Shown here piece by piece: positions 45,016 through 53,751 of a stretch of DNA of 64,000 nt (position 1 is its first letter; every line of letters starts with the position of its first letter). The translations under genes were made by a program, and so were the position numbers. The notes beneath the pieces are model-generated. The model was not told where the DNA came from. It saw nothing but the letters and a program-made list of their open reading frames with translations, and made no database searches. Origin of the DNA: Microbacterium esteraromaticum (GTDB taxonomy: Bacteria > Actinomycetota > Actinomycetes > Actinomycetales > Microbacteriaceae); contig NZ_JAFBBS010000001.1 of NCBI RefSeq assembly GCF_016907315.1, positions 2,480,001-2,544,000 on the forward strand. Direction: 5' to 3'.

Positions 45016-46307
45016 GATGCACCTCCGATGCCTGCGACGATCCGCTGCAGCCGGTCCCACGCCTCGGCGGGCGAAGAGATCTCGTCGAGCGGCTGAGTCA
45101 GGAAGTCCGAGATCGCGCGCTCATGCGCGATGGCGGCATCGACCCTGGGGTTCGCCCCGGGCTGGTACGCGCCGATGTCGATGAGGTCGTTCGCGGAGCG
45201 TCTCGCGGCGAGCACCGCGCGCAGAGTGCTCGTCATGGCGCGCTGCTCGGCGGAGGTGATCTTGCCCGCCACACGCGATACCGACGCCAGCACATCGATC
45301 GCGGGGTGGTGCCCCGAGAGCGCGAGAGAGCGGTCGAGCACCACGTGTCCGTCGAGGATCGAGCGCACGGCGTCGGCGATGGGCTCGTTGTGGTCGTCGC
45401 CGTCGACCAGCACGGTGTAGATGCCGGTCAGTGAGCCGCCGCTGTCGGTGCCCGCTCGCTCGAGCAACCCGGCCAGGATCGAGAAGGTCGATGGCGGGTA
45501 TCCGCGCGTGGCCGGTGGCTCCCCGGCGGACAGCCCGATCTCGCGCTGCGCCATCGCCACGCGCGTCAGGGAGTCCATCATGATGATCGCGTGGGCGCCG
45601 TCATCGCGGAACCCCTCGGCGATGCGCGTCGCCGTGTACGCCGCGCGGAGCCGGGCCATGGCCGGCTGGTCCGATGTCGAGACGACGACGACCGACCGGG
45701 CGAGGCCCTCGGGCCCCAGGTCGTCCTCGAGGAACTCGCGCACCTCACGGCCGCGCTCGCCGACGAGGGCGATCACCGTGGCATCCGCCTCCGTGCCGCG
45801 CGTGATCATCGACAGCAGCGACGACTTGCCCACGCCCGACCCCGCGAAGAGGCCTATGCGCTGCCCGCGTCCGACCGCTATCAGCGTGTCGAGGGCGCGG
45901 ACACCCAGCGGAAGCGGACTCTCGATGCGGTCGCGTCCGAGGATCGACGGCGGCGCGTGGTCGAGGTCGGCCATCCGCGCATCGAGCGGGCCCTTGCCGT
46001 CGATCGGACGCCCCATGCCGTCGAGCACCCGGCCGAGCAGTCCGGGCCCGATGGGCACACGAAGGCGCCCGCCACGGCTGCGCACGGGCATCCCGAGGGT
46101 GAGCCCCGACATGGGCGAGAGAGGCATGCAGCTCAGTCCGTCGGGACCTGCGGCGACCACCTCGGCGTCGACGCCGTCGCCGAGCTCGACCAGATCGCCC
46201 ACGGCACCGTCGATGCCGCGCACGTCGACCCCGAGGCCGCGCACCCGCGACACCCGGCCGACCCTCTCCGGGCGTGCGGCGTCGAGCACTGCTCCCCAGG
46301 CGCTCAT
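45012..46307 (-). CDS. fliI: Flagellum-specific ATPase FliI
   Basis: FliI is the ATPase of flagellar export, related to the F1 beta subunit. The 431-aa protein has Walker A GLFAGSGVGKSS (residues 152-163), ALVGERGREVREFLEDDLG, the Walker B region HAIIMMDSLTRVAMAQREIGL, and the GEPPATRGYPPS motif diagnostic for FliI. It is in the fliF-G-H-I-J order and overlaps fliH by 4 nt. Confidence 0.97.
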   Translation of the reverse strand: MSAWGAVLDAARPERVGRVSRVRGLGVDVRGIDGAVGDLVELGDGVDAEVVAAGPDGLSCMPLSPMSGLTLGMPVRSRGGRLRVPIGPGLLGRVLDGMGRPIDGKGPLDARMADLDHAPPSILGRDRIESPLPLGVRALDTLIAVGRGQRIGLFAGSGVGKSSLLSMITRGTEADATVIALVGERGREVREFLEDDLGPEGLARSVVVVSTSDQPAMARLRAAYTATRIAEGFRDDGAHAIIMMDSLTRVAMAQREIGLSAGEPPATRGYPPSTFSILAGLLERAGTDSGGSLTGIYTVLVDGDDHNEPIADAVRSILDGHVVLDRSLALSGHHPAIDVLASVSRVAGKITSAEQRAMTSTLRAVLAARRSANDLIDIGAYQPGANPRVDAAIAHERAISDFLTQPLDEISSPAEAWDRLQRIVAGIGGAS

Positions 46308-46909
46308 GGCGATACCGCCTCGAGCGCACGGCGTGCCCGTTCCAGCGCGGCGCCGATCCTCGCGTCGACGATGCCGTCCTGCAGGACGACCACGGCGTCG
46401 CCGGAGGTGAGCGCGTCATCGACGGCGACGGAGACACCAGCGGGCACGGCACCGTGTCCGCGCAGGACCCGCTCGTCGGCCGGGCTGAACCTCACCTCGA
46501 CCGAGCGCTCGCCGTCACTCGCCGTCAGCGCCCGGCGCAGGGCGCTCAGCGCCGCGAACTCGCGGTCGATCAGCGCTTCGCCCACGATCGTCTGAGCCAG
46601 GTCCACGGCGCGCGCCGAGATCGTCTGCTCATCCGCGCGTGCGAGTTCGGTGACGCGTGCGGAGAGCGCGGCTGCTGCGGACTCGAGGGCACCGAGGGCG
46701 GATGCCAGGGCGCGGGCTGCCTGTGCCTCTGTCTGCTCGTGCTCGGCGCGTGCCTGCGCGGCAGCGGCGGCGGCCTCGGCGCTCGCCACCCGGAATCCTT
46801 CGGCATGTCCTTCGGCGTACCCGAGCCGCCGTGCCCGCCGGCGCTCGGCGTCGGAGTCGGTGTCACGCAGACGAGGGAAGACGGCGGGCGCGAAGGCGTC
46901 AGTAGACAT
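46304..46909 (-). CDS. fliH: Flagellar assembly protein FliH
   Basis: FliH is the regulator and stalk partner of FliI. The 201-aa protein has an Ala/Glu-rich coiled coil after GYAEGHAEGF, then a C-terminal domain (ELARADEQTISARAVDLAQTIVGEALIDREF and GDAVVVLQDGIVDARIGAALE) like the delta subunit of F-type ATPases. It overlaps fliG by 11 nt and fliI by 4 nt. Confidence 0.9.
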   Translation of the reverse strand: MSTDAFAPAVFPRLRDTDSDAERRRARRLGYAEGHAEGFRVASAEAAAAAAQARAEHEQTEAQAARALASALGALESAAAALSARVTELARADEQTISARAVDLAQTIVGEALIDREFAALSALRRALTASDGERSVEVRFSPADERVLRGHGAVPAGVSVAVDDALTSGDAVVVLQDGIVDARIGAALERARRALEAVSP

Positions 46910-47897
46910 ACTCGTCCTCGTCGCTGCGCTGCACCGAGATCTCGCCGGCCGCCTCCATGCCCCGCAGCATGTGCACGATCTCGGCGCGTGCCTCCTCGAC
47001 CTGCGAGATGCGGACAGGACCGAGGCTGCGGCTCTCGAAGTCGAGGTTCTCGCGATTGCGCTCGGACACGTTGCGGCGGATCACCTCGGCGATGCCCTCG
47101 TTCGCGCCCTTCAGGGCGAGTGCGAGGGTGCGGATGTCGACGCCGCGCAGCACGCGCTGCGCGTCTCGGTCGTCGAGACGCACGATGTCGGCGAACGTGA
47201 ACATCCGCGAGCGGATGTCGTCGGCGAGAGACCGGTCCCGACTCTCGATGCTCTCGAGCAGCGCCTTCTCGATCGACGCGTCCGAGCGGTTGATGATCTC
47301 GACGAGCGGCTCGACACCGCCCAGACGCTCGGGGGCGTCGCGGGTCGCGAGCAGACCGGTGCGCGCCTTCAGCGACTCGGCGACGATCGCGATCGCATCC
47401 TGCGTCGCGGTGCCCATGGTGGCGATCGCATGCGCGACGTCGGTGCGGGCCGCCTCGGGCAGCGCTGCGAGCACTGCCGCCGCGCGGTCGGTGGGCAGGT
47501 GCGCGAGCACCAGGGCGACCGTCTGCGGCAGCTCGCCGTCGAGCAGGCCGGCCACCTGTGCGGGGTCGGCCGCGGAGAGGAAGTCGAAGGCGGAGTTACT
47601 CGAGCCGACGCGCCCCAGCAGGGCAGCGGCGCGCTCCGACCCGAACGACGCCTCGAGCAGGGTCGCGGCGATGTCCCTGCCGCCGCGACCAGGGGGGAGG
47701 TGACCGGCGGCGATGCGCTGGAAGTCGCCGAGCGCCTGCGCGGTGGTGGTCGCATCCAGGCTGTGCAGGCCGATGATCTCGGCCGTGATCGCCTCGGCCT
47801 CGGCCTCGGAGAGGTGCTTCATGACCTCGATAGCGGCCGCCCGGTCGATGTTCATCAGCACGACGGCGGCCTTCTGCCGTCCGCTCAGGTTCTTCAT
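46899..47897 (-). CDS. fliG: Flagellar motor switch protein FliG
   Basis: FliG is the torque-generating C-ring protein touching MotA and FliF. The 332-aa protein starts LSGRQKAAVVLMNIDRAAAIEVMKHLSEAEAEAI. It carries the C-terminal charged helix (FADIVRLDDRDAQRVLRGVDIRTLALALKGA) and ends in EDEYVY. Length is normal, and it overlaps fliF by 4 nt. Confidence 0.96.
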   Translation of the reverse strand: MKNLSGRQKAAVVLMNIDRAAAIEVMKHLSEAEAEAITAEIIGLHSLDATTTAQALGDFQRIAAGHLPPGRGGRDIAATLLEASFGSERAAALLGRVGSSNSAFDFLSAADPAQVAGLLDGELPQTVALVLAHLPTDRAAAVLAALPEAARTDVAHAIATMGTATQDAIAIVAESLKARTGLLATRDAPERLGGVEPLVEIINRSDASIEKALLESIESRDRSLADDIRSRMFTFADIVRLDDRDAQRVLRGVDIRTLALALKGANEGIAEVIRRNVSERNRENLDFESRSLGPVRISQVEEARAEIVHMLRGMEAAGEISVQRSDEDEYVY

Positions 47898-49528
47898 ACG
47901 CCCGCCCGGTCCGAGAGCATCGTGCGCAGCAGCTCGGCGGTGCGCTGAGGATCGCGGCGGCTGAGCGTCTCGATCTCGCTGCGCCGGCGCTCGAGGCTCA
48001 CCTGCGCCGGCTCAGCCTCGATCTCGAGCTCGGGAGGCACGTCGCTCGGCAGCACGGCGGTGGGCTCAGGGGCCGTGAGCGGCAGCTGCACTGTCGGCTG
48101 CTGCTCGAGCGGCACGGCGCCGGCGTATGCGGCCACAGACGCAGCGCGCTCTCCGAACATCAGATCGAACTCGTCAGGCTGCCGCGCCTTCCGGCGTGCG
48201 CGGATGATGAGGAAGACGACCACGGCCAGCAGGGGCGCCGCGATGGCGACGACCAGCAGCGCGGTGCCGAGCAGCGCCATGCGCTGCTCGTCCTCGGCGG
48301 CCTTCTTCGCCGCATCCAGGGCGGCTTGCGCTGCTTTCGCATCCTGCTCGCTGAACGGCACCATCTCGACGCTCAGCTGGTCGCCTCGAGTGCGGTCGAT
48401 CCCGGCTGCTGCAGCGACCAGGTCACTGAGCTGACCGGCACCGATCTTCTCTCCGACCTCGGCGTCGACGGCGACCGAGATGGACTGCCGGGTGATCGAA
48501 CCCGCGGGGGTGCTCGTCGTCTGAGTGGCCTTGTTCACGTAGTTGTTGCGGGTCTCCTCGGTCACCTCATAGCTGCCTTCGCCGTTCGAGGGCACGGCGA
48601 TGTTGTCGGGACCGAGCACGCCCGCGCCGCCCTGACCACCGCTGCCGGTCTCGGTGCGCGTGTGCTCGGACGACGACGCGCCGCCCTCGATGGGGGTGTA
48701 CGTCTCCTCGAGCCGCTCGTTGACCGATCTGTCGATCTCGGCCGCGACGGTGACCGTGGCGTTCCCCGGACCGACCACTTTGTCCAGAAGCTCCTGCACG
48801 CTGGCGGCTACTCTGGCCTCGTAGTCACCGGCCTGACGATCGACTCCGCCGGTGGCTCCGACCCCGACCGATGACAGCGTGCGCCCGTTCTCGTCAACGA
48901 CCGCGACGTTCTCGGGCTTGAGTCCGCTCACCGCAGCGGAGGTCAGGTGGACGATCGCCTCGATCTGAGTGGGCGACAGCGATGTGCGCCCGGTCTCGAC
49001 GAAGACCGACGCGGTCGGGTCGACGGTCTCGGAGACGAACACGCTCTCCTCGGGGATGGCCAGGCGAACCGATGCTGCGGAGATGCCCTTGAGCGACGAG
49101 ATCGTGGCGGCGAGCTCGCCCTCGATCGCGCGCTTGTATGCGACCGACTGCTGGAACTCCGAGGTGGTCACACCGAGGTCGTCGAGCAGCGAGTACCCGT
49201 CCGAGCTGTCGCTCGGAAGACCGGACGCCGCTGCCGCGAGCCGCTGATCGTAGACGTCGGATTCGGGTACGAGCACGGTCGCGCCGCCGTCGGTCAGCTC
49301 GTACGAGACGGATGCCGAGCGCAGCTGCTCGACGACGGCGTTGGCGTCAGAGGCGCTCAGCCCGGTGAACAGCGGCGTCATGGTGGGGCGCGAGGCCCAG
49401 CTGAGCAGCGCGGCGATCCCGAGGGCGAGCACGGCCAGGCCGATGATCGCGATGGTGCGCTGCGCCATCGTGAAGCCGGCGACCGCGCGCCGGGCGCGCT
49501 GGAAGATGTTCGTGACGGCCGTGGGCAT
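47894..49528 (-). CDS. fliF: Flagellar MS-ring protein FliF
   Basis: FliF forms the MS ring. The 544-aa protein has an N-terminal helix (about residues 22-44), the YscJ-like domain (LFTGLSASDANAVVEQLRSASVSYEL, VRLAIPEESVF), the beta-collar region with a Gly/Ser-rich variable part, and a C-terminal helix (about 415-440) followed by a cytoplasmic FliG-binding tail. It shares 1 nt with fliE (TGATG-type junction). Confidence 0.97.
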   Translation of the reverse strand: MPTAVTNIFQRARRAVAGFTMAQRTIAIIGLAVLALGIAALLSWASRPTMTPLFTGLSASDANAVVEQLRSASVSYELTDGGATVLVPESDVYDQRLAAAASGLPSDSSDGYSLLDDLGVTTSEFQQSVAYKRAIEGELAATISSLKGISAASVRLAIPEESVFVSETVDPTASVFVETGRTSLSPTQIEAIVHLTSAAVSGLKPENVAVVDENGRTLSSVGVGATGGVDRQAGDYEARVAASVQELLDKVVGPGNATVTVAAEIDRSVNERLEETYTPIEGGASSSEHTRTETGSGGQGGAGVLGPDNIAVPSNGEGSYEVTEETRNNYVNKATQTTSTPAGSITRQSISVAVDAEVGEKIGAGQLSDLVAAAAGIDRTRGDQLSVEMVPFSEQDAKAAQAALDAAKKAAEDEQRMALLGTALLVVAIAAPLLAVVVFLIIRARRKARQPDEFDLMFGERAASVAAYAGAVPLEQQPTVQLPLTAPEPTAVLPSDVPPELEIEAEPAQVSLERRRSEIETLSRRDPQRTAELLRTMLSDRAGV

Positions 49529-49830
49529 CAGGCCTGCATCCGCATGATCTCGTTGAACGCGTCGACGCCCTTGTTGCGCACGGCGGCGACGAGTTCGAGC
49601 GTCACGGCGGCGCGTGTCGAGGCGATCATCGCGGAGTGGATGTCGTCGAGGTCACCCGTGACGGCGGCGACCTTCAGCGCGTCGGACTGCGACTGCAGTC
49701 CGCGCAGCTCGTCGATCGCGCCGGTGATGCTCGACGCGAACGCGGGGCCGCCACCCGCAGGTGCCGGCTCAGCGCGGAGCGAGGAGGGGAGCGCAGAGGA
49801 GAGCGCGTCGACTCCGGAGACGGGATCCAT
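49528..49830 (-). CDS. fliE: Flagellar hook-basal body protein FliE
   Basis: FliE links the MS ring to the rod. The 100-aa protein has the family's C-terminal pattern (LQSQSDALKVAAVTGDLDDIHSAMIASTRAAVTLELVAAVRNKGVDAFNEIMRMQ). The order flgB-flgC-fliE-fliF is standard. It shares 1 nt with flgC upstream and with fliF downstream. Confidence 0.94.
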   Translation of the reverse strand: MDPVSGVDALSSALPSSLRAEPAPAGGGPAFASSITGAIDELRGLQSQSDALKVAAVTGDLDDIHSAMIASTRAAVTLELVAAVRNKGVDAFNEIMRMQA

Positions 49831-50222
49831 CAGCTGCGTCCGATCTGCAGGGCGGCCTCATACGCGTTGCGCACGCGGTCGACGATGCCGGCGCTGGCCT
49901 GATATCCGCGCTGCGCCATGATCAGCTGGCTCATCTGATCGCCGAGGTCGATGTCGGGGTAGCGGACGTACCCGTCCGCATCGGCGAGCGGGTGGTCCGG
50001 CTGGTGCACGAGCCGCCCCTCCGGGCTGCCCAGCTCGGTGCCGGCGACGTACACCCCCGGCGACAGGGCGCTGTTCTCGACGACGACGTACCGCTCCTGG
50101 AACGCGGGGGCGGCGGGGGTGACCGCGGTGTTGATGTTGGCGATGTTGTCGCTGAGCGCGTCGAGCCACTTGCGGTGCGTGGTCAGCCCGGTGCCGGCGA
50201 TGCCGATCGCGTCGAAGGTCAT
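49830..50222 (-). CDS. flgC: Flagellar rod protein FlgC
   Basis: FlgC is a proximal rod protein. The 130-aa protein starts FDAIGIAGTGLTTHRKWLDALSDNIANINTA and ends with YPDIDLGDQMSQLIMAQRGYQASAGIVDRVRNAYEAAL, the rod N- and C-terminal motifs. Length is near normal (about 134 aa). It overlaps flgB by 4 nt. Confidence 0.95.
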   Translation of the reverse strand: MTFDAIGIAGTGLTTHRKWLDALSDNIANINTAVTPAAPAFQERYVVVENSALSPGVYVAGTELGSPEGRLVHQPDHPLADADGYVRYPDIDLGDQMSQLIMAQRGYQASAGIVDRVRNAYEAALQIGRS

Positions 50223-50560
50223 GAGGTCCTCATCGCTGCGCGCAGGGACGAGAACGAGCCGTTGATCGCCTGGGTGGCGAACTGGTAGCGGAGCATCGTG
50301 TCGATGCTCGAGAGCGTCTCGGTGTCGAGGTTGACGTTGTTGCCGTTGAGGCGGGTCGGCTCGAGCGATTCGCCGACCGTGGCGGATGCCCGACCGTGTC
50401 CGGCCTTGACGGCATCAGCCAGAGCCTCTTCGAACTGCACGCGCTTGGCGTGATAGTCAGGGGTGTTGATATTGGCGATGTTGTCGGCGATCGCGCGCTG
50501 GCGCAGAGACAGGCCGTCGAGCGCGCTCGAGAGCGCGGACATGGTCACAGAGTCGAACAC
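50219..50560 (-). CDS. flgB: Flagellar rod protein FlgB
   Basis: FlgB is the first rod protein. The 113-aa protein starts MFDSVTMSALSSALDGLSLRQRAIADNIANINTPDYHAKRVQFEEAL, typical of FlgB. It is the first gene of the long operon running to flgE and has its own sigma-28-like promoter (50637-50663) about 76 nt upstream. Confidence 0.95.
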   Translation of the reverse strand: MFDSVTMSALSSALDGLSLRQRAIADNIANINTPDYHAKRVQFEEALADAVKAGHGRASATVGESLEPTRLNGNNVNLDTETLSSIDTMLRYQFATQAINGSFSSLRAAMRTS

Positions 50561-50636
50561 GAACCGGCTTCCATCCGTCAGTGAGGTGAGGCCTATCCGT
50601 GGCCGATCCTTGCGAGCGCTCCCTGCTCGTCACCCT

Positions 50637-50663
50637 CTATCGGCTGCTGCCCGAGGTTCGTTA
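50637..50663 (-). promoter_or_regulatory. Sigma-28-like promoter of flgB operon
   Basis: TAAC (50660-50663), a 15-nt spacer and GCCGATAG (50637-50644) form the best match to the FliA/SigD consensus among the five sites. It lies in the gap between the FliT-like gene and flgB. This would put early hook-basal-body genes under the flagellar sigma factor, unlike in enteric bacteria, where they are class II genes driven by sigma-70. Confidence 0.75.
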
Positions 50664-50669
50664 GGCGGT

Positions 50670-50936
50670 TCACCCCACGACGTCGAGATACGCGGACGCT
50701 CCGGCGCCGGCATCCGGGACACGGCGCAACGTGACCAGCTGATGCGCGATCGCGTCCTGCTGTCCGCGGATGTCGGCGATCCGCTCCTGCTGCCGCAGAA
50801 GCAGGGCCCTCGCGCGGTCGGCCACCTCCTCCGGCATCGGCGTGGTCGGCGGATGCCAGGGCTCATCGAGCAGCTCGCCGTCATCGAGCTCGCGTTCGAA
50901 GCGGTCGAGAAGCGCCGCCCATGCCGTGGCGCTCAT
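50670..50936 (-). CDS. Small FliT-like flagellar chaperone candidate
   Basis: The 88-aa protein is helical and acidic-basic mixed (WAALLDRFERELDDGELLDE, then a VADRARALLLRQQERIADIRGQQDAIAHQLVTLRR coiled coil). Its place directly after fliS, with a 4-nt overlap, is where fliT stands in fliD-fliS-fliT operons. Sequence likeness to FliT is too weak to name it, so the role is a guess from position and helical form. The ATG at 50936 is used; the longer frame to 50993 lies inside fliS. Confidence 0.65.
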   Translation of the reverse strand: MSATAWAALLDRFERELDDGELLDEPWHPPTTPMPEEVADRARALLLRQQERIADIRGQQDAIAHQLVTLRRVPDAGAGASAYLDVVG

Positions 50937-51337
50937 GCCCGGGCGGCGCTCGTCGACTCGGCCGGCACCATCGCCTCGGCCGCCTCGTGCCACGCTTCAC
51001 GCAGCGGAGCGACCAGCTCTGCGCAGGCCCTCGTGCGTTCCGGGTCGCGGCCGATGTTGGCGCCGATGAGGGTCTGCGTGAGGAAGGTGTAGACCCCGCG
51101 CAGGCCCGCACTGCCCTCCCACGCGTCGGTGAGCGACGAGTTCAGCTCGGCGACGATCGACTGCGCGTGCTGCAGCTGAGCGTTCGCCTCCGCCCAGTCG
51201 CAGGCGCGCTGCGCGGCCTCGCCGCGTTCGATGTCGAGCAGCAGACGGTCGTACAGCATGGTCAGCAGTCGTTCGGGCCCCGCGGAGAGGATGGCCAGTT
51301 CCCGGTACCGCTGCTGTGCCTTGAGTGCGGCGTTCAT
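50933..51337 (-). CDS. fliS: Flagellin export chaperone FliS
   Basis: FliS binds flagellin's C-terminus and prevents early polymerisation. The 134-aa protein has the typical helices: QQRYRELAILSAGPERLLTMLYDRLLLDIERGEAA, then LQHAQSIVAELNSSL and LRGVYTFLTQTLIGANI. In Bacillus, FliS also affects the flagellin-FliW-CsrA switch, which this island seems to have. It starts 1 nt after fliD ends. Confidence 0.95.
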   Translation of the reverse strand: MNAALKAQQRYRELAILSAGPERLLTMLYDRLLLDIERGEAAQRACDWAEANAQLQHAQSIVAELNSSLTDAWEGSAGLRGVYTFLTQTLIGANIGRDPERTRACAELVAPLREAWHEAAEAMVPAESTSAARA

Positions 51338-51338
51338 G

Positions 51339-52718
51339 TCAGGATCCCTTCTGCTGCGGCGCCAGTGCCGCGAGCTGCGAAGTCAGGTACGACGACTGCG
51401 ACTGCATGCGCGACAGCTGCACCTCGAGCTGCGCATAGGTGCGTTCGAGCGACGCCTTGCGCTGGGCGAGGCGCACATCCCATCGCTCGACCTGCTCGCC
51501 GAGCACGTCGACCTCGTTCTGCTGACCGGTGATGCGTGCGGTCAGCAGTCCGTCGTACTTGTCGGAGTAGGTGTCTGTGACCTCCTGCACACGGGCGGCG
51601 AGCCCCGAGAAGACGGTCGCGACCTGCGCGGGGTCCGCGGCCAGTGCCGCCGAGAAGCGCTCCTCGTCGAACGACAGGACTCCATACCTGTCGATCGAGA
51701 TGCCCATGGTCGAGGGGGAGACCCCATCGACCGGATACTGCACCGCATCCGCCAGTGAGCGCCGGAGAGAGCGCACCGTGCTGTCGCCGGTGAAGACACC
51801 GAGCGTGGTGGCTCCGCCGCCGGTGGGAACCGTCGCCGTGGATCCCTTGTCGATGCCGCTGAGGATCTTCGCGATCTGCGTCACGAAGGCCTCGTGAGCC
51901 TTCGCCTGCTCGGCGACGTCGGTGGTCACGGTGACGGTGACGGGCTGCGCCGACGCGGCGCTCACTGTCACGTCGACGCCGGGGAGAAGATCCGTGAAGG
52001 TGCCGTTCGCCGAGGTCACGATCTGCTCGGCGGCGGTGCCGGCCCACAGTCGCACCTGGGCATCCGTCCCGGTCGAGACCGTCGCCGCGCCCGGGTCGGC
52101 GAGGATGTCGGCGGCTGTGCCCGCCTCGACCGACGCGATGTCGCCGCGGAGCACGGAGAACGACCCAGCCGCTCCCGGCTCTGCGGCGTTCAGCTGCAGT
52201 CGGTACAGGGGAGTGCCGTCGGCGTTGGACCCGGCCCGCACGGCCGCGGCGGTGACGCCGAACCCGGCGCGGTTGATCGCCTGCGCCACATCCTGCATCG
52301 AGGTCGACGCGGCCGTCACCTCGACCCGCTCGCCCTTCGAGTTCTGCAGGGTGACGACCGGCGGGGAGTCCGGCCACGCGGCGTGAGGTGCGGAGACGAT
52401 GGAGTGACGCCCCGCGACGCTGTCGACGACGATGTCGACGGAGCCCGCCGTGGCGTTCGCTCCGGCGGTGACGGTCACGGTGTTCGCTGAGGAGGTCGCG
52501 GTGAACTGCGACATGGCGCCGCGCACGCTCGCGCTCTTCGCCTTGACGGCGAGGTCCTGCAGAGAGGCGTTCAGCGACTGCAGGTTCGAGATGACGACGC
52601 CCTTGTCGGCGATCTTCGACTTCAGCAGGTTCTTCGGGATGGAGTGCACGTCCATCAGGGCCTTGATGAGCTCGGTCGTCTTCAGACCGGAGACGAGACC
52701 GTCGAGCGAGAGTGCCAT
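51339..52718 (-). CDS. fliD: Flagellar filament cap protein FliD
   Basis: FliD caps the growing filament. The 459-aa protein has the FliD N-terminal domain (LDGLVSGLKTTELIKALMDVHSIPKNLLKSKIADK), a variable middle, and the C-terminal FliD domain (MGISIDRYGVLSFDEERFSAALAADPAQVATVFSGL, then a closing coiled coil). A terminator-like hairpin lies between it and the flagellin gene. No sigma-28-like site was found directly upstream, so it may depend on read-through from the flagellin promoter. Confidence 0.95.
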   Translation of the reverse strand: MALSLDGLVSGLKTTELIKALMDVHSIPKNLLKSKIADKGVVISNLQSLNASLQDLAVKAKSASVRGAMSQFTATSSANTVTVTAGANATAGSVDIVVDSVAGRHSIVSAPHAAWPDSPPVVTLQNSKGERVEVTAASTSMQDVAQAINRAGFGVTAAAVRAGSNADGTPLYRLQLNAAEPGAAGSFSVLRGDIASVEAGTAADILADPGAATVSTGTDAQVRLWAGTAAEQIVTSANGTFTDLLPGVDVTVSAASAQPVTVTVTTDVAEQAKAHEAFVTQIAKILSGIDKGSTATVPTGGGATTLGVFTGDSTVRSLRRSLADAVQYPVDGVSPSTMGISIDRYGVLSFDEERFSAALAADPAQVATVFSGLAARVQEVTDTYSDKYDGLLTARITGQQNEVDVLGEQVERWDVRLAQRKASLERTYAQLEVQLSRMQSQSSYLTSQLAALAPQQKGS

Positions 52719-52738
52719 GCCAGCCTTTCGGAGAGGGT

Positions 52739-52775
52739 GACTCCGGGTGAGCGTTCGGGTCGCTCACCCGGAGTC
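52739..52775 (-). terminator. Terminator after the flagellin gene
   Basis: A perfect 15-bp inverted repeat (52739-52753 and 52761-52775) has a 7-nt loop, 12 nt after the flagellin stop. It should end most flagellin transcripts, with partial read-through into fliD-fliS. Confidence 0.85.
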
Positions 52776-52787
52776 GATCGATCAGGA

Positions 52788-53663
52788 TCAGCGCAGCAGC
52801 TGCAGCACGCCCTGGGTCGACTGGTTGGCCTGAGCAAGCATGGCGGTGCCCGCCTGCGACAGGATGTTCTTCGCCGTGAACTTGACCATCTCCGACGCCA
52901 TGTCCGTCTCGCGGATGCGGCTCTCGGCTGCGCCGAGGTTCTCCGAGGCGACGTTGAGGCTGTTGATGGTCGACTCGAAGCGGTTCTGCTTCGCACCGAG
53001 GTCGGCACGAGCGGTCGACACGTTGGTGATGGCCGCGTCGATGAGCTCCACGCCGGCAGCGGCGGAAGCGGCGCTGCTGACGTCGATCGCGACGCTGCCC
53101 GCAGCGAGGTCCGCTCCGGTCGACTCGAGGGTCGCGACACCGGCGACGGCGGTCGCCAGGTCGGCCAGGTTGACGGTGATGGTGTTCGAGAGGTCGGTGC
53201 CGGCGACGTTTCCGTTCGCGCCGACCTGGAACGACAGCGCAGCGCCGTCCATCAGGTTGATGCCGTTGAACTGCGTGTTCGCGCCGATCCGGTTGAGCTC
53301 AGAGGCGAGGCCGTTGATCTCTCCCTGAAGCGCGGTGCGGGAATCGGTGTTGTTCGAGTCGCTTCCGGCCTGCACCGCGAGGTCGCGCATGCGCTGCAGG
53401 ATGGAGTGCACCTCGGTCAGGGCGCCTTCTGCGGTCTGGATGACCGAGATGCCGTCCTGAGCGTTGCGCGCGGCGACGTTCAGACCGCCGACCTGCGCGC
53501 GCAGGCCCTCGGAGATCGCGAGGCCCGCTGCGTCGTCGGCAGCGCGGTTGATGCGGAATCCGCTCGAGAGCTTCTCGAGCGACTTCGACAGGTCGTTCTG
53601 CGTGTTCGACAGGTTGCGGTAGGCGTTGAGCGCCGACACGTTGGTGTTGATCTGCATACCCAT
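52788..53663 (-). CDS. fliC: Flagellin
   Basis: The filament subunit is 291 aa. It has full D0/D1 domains (MQINTNVSALNAYRNLSNTQNDLSKSLEKLSSGFRINRAADDAAGLAISEGLR, and a C-terminal half ending QANQSTQGVLQLLR) with only a short central part, so there are no outer D2/D3 domains. The ATG at 53663 follows GGAGGA; the longer frame to 53720 covers the leader. The leader carries a sigma-28-like promoter and two ACGGA elements resembling the CsrA sites of Bacillus hag. Confidence 0.97.
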   Translation of the reverse strand: MGMQINTNVSALNAYRNLSNTQNDLSKSLEKLSSGFRINRAADDAAGLAISEGLRAQVGGLNVAARNAQDGISVIQTAEGALTEVHSILQRMRDLAVQAGSDSNNTDSRTALQGEINGLASELNRIGANTQFNGINLMDGAALSFQVGANGNVAGTDLSNTITVNLADLATAVAGVATLESTGADLAAGSVAIDVSSAASAAAGVELIDAAITNVSTARADLGAKQNRFESTINSLNVASENLGAAESRIRETDMASEMVKFTAKNILSQAGTAMLAQANQSTQGVLQLLR

Positions 53664-53674
53664 GGTGTGTTCCT

Positions 53675-53712
53675 CCGTGATGGGATTCGTACGGAGCCCG
53701 TCCGTGGGCTCC
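53675..53712 (-). promoter_or_regulatory. Candidate CsrA-binding hairpin and SD site in flagellin leader
   Basis: On the minus strand GGAGCCC (53706-53712) and GGGCTCC (53693-53699) pair around the loop ACGGAC. A second ACGGA overlaps the Shine-Dalgarno (about 53672-53678). A looped ANGGA plus one at the ribosome site is the established CsrA layout on Bacillus hag mRNA. CsrA and FliW are encoded at the two ends of the island. Confidence 0.65.
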
Positions 53713-53720
53713 ACCCACAC

Positions 53721-53747
53721 CTATCGGCGCACGCAGGCGGGCCGTAA
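53721..53747 (-). promoter_or_regulatory. Sigma-28-like promoter of flagellin gene
   Basis: TTAC (53744-53747), a 15-nt spacer and GCCGATAG (53721-53728) match FliA/SigD-type promoters. Transcription should start near 53714, leaving a leader of about 50 nt that begins with the CsrA-type hairpin. Confidence 0.75.
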
Positions 53748-53751
53748 GCCG

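Noticed and set aside
52719..52787. A sigma-28-like promoter for fliD-fliS
   Set aside because: The only candidate (CTCA-N15-TCCGAAAG) matches neither element, and the region is occupied by the flagellin terminator.
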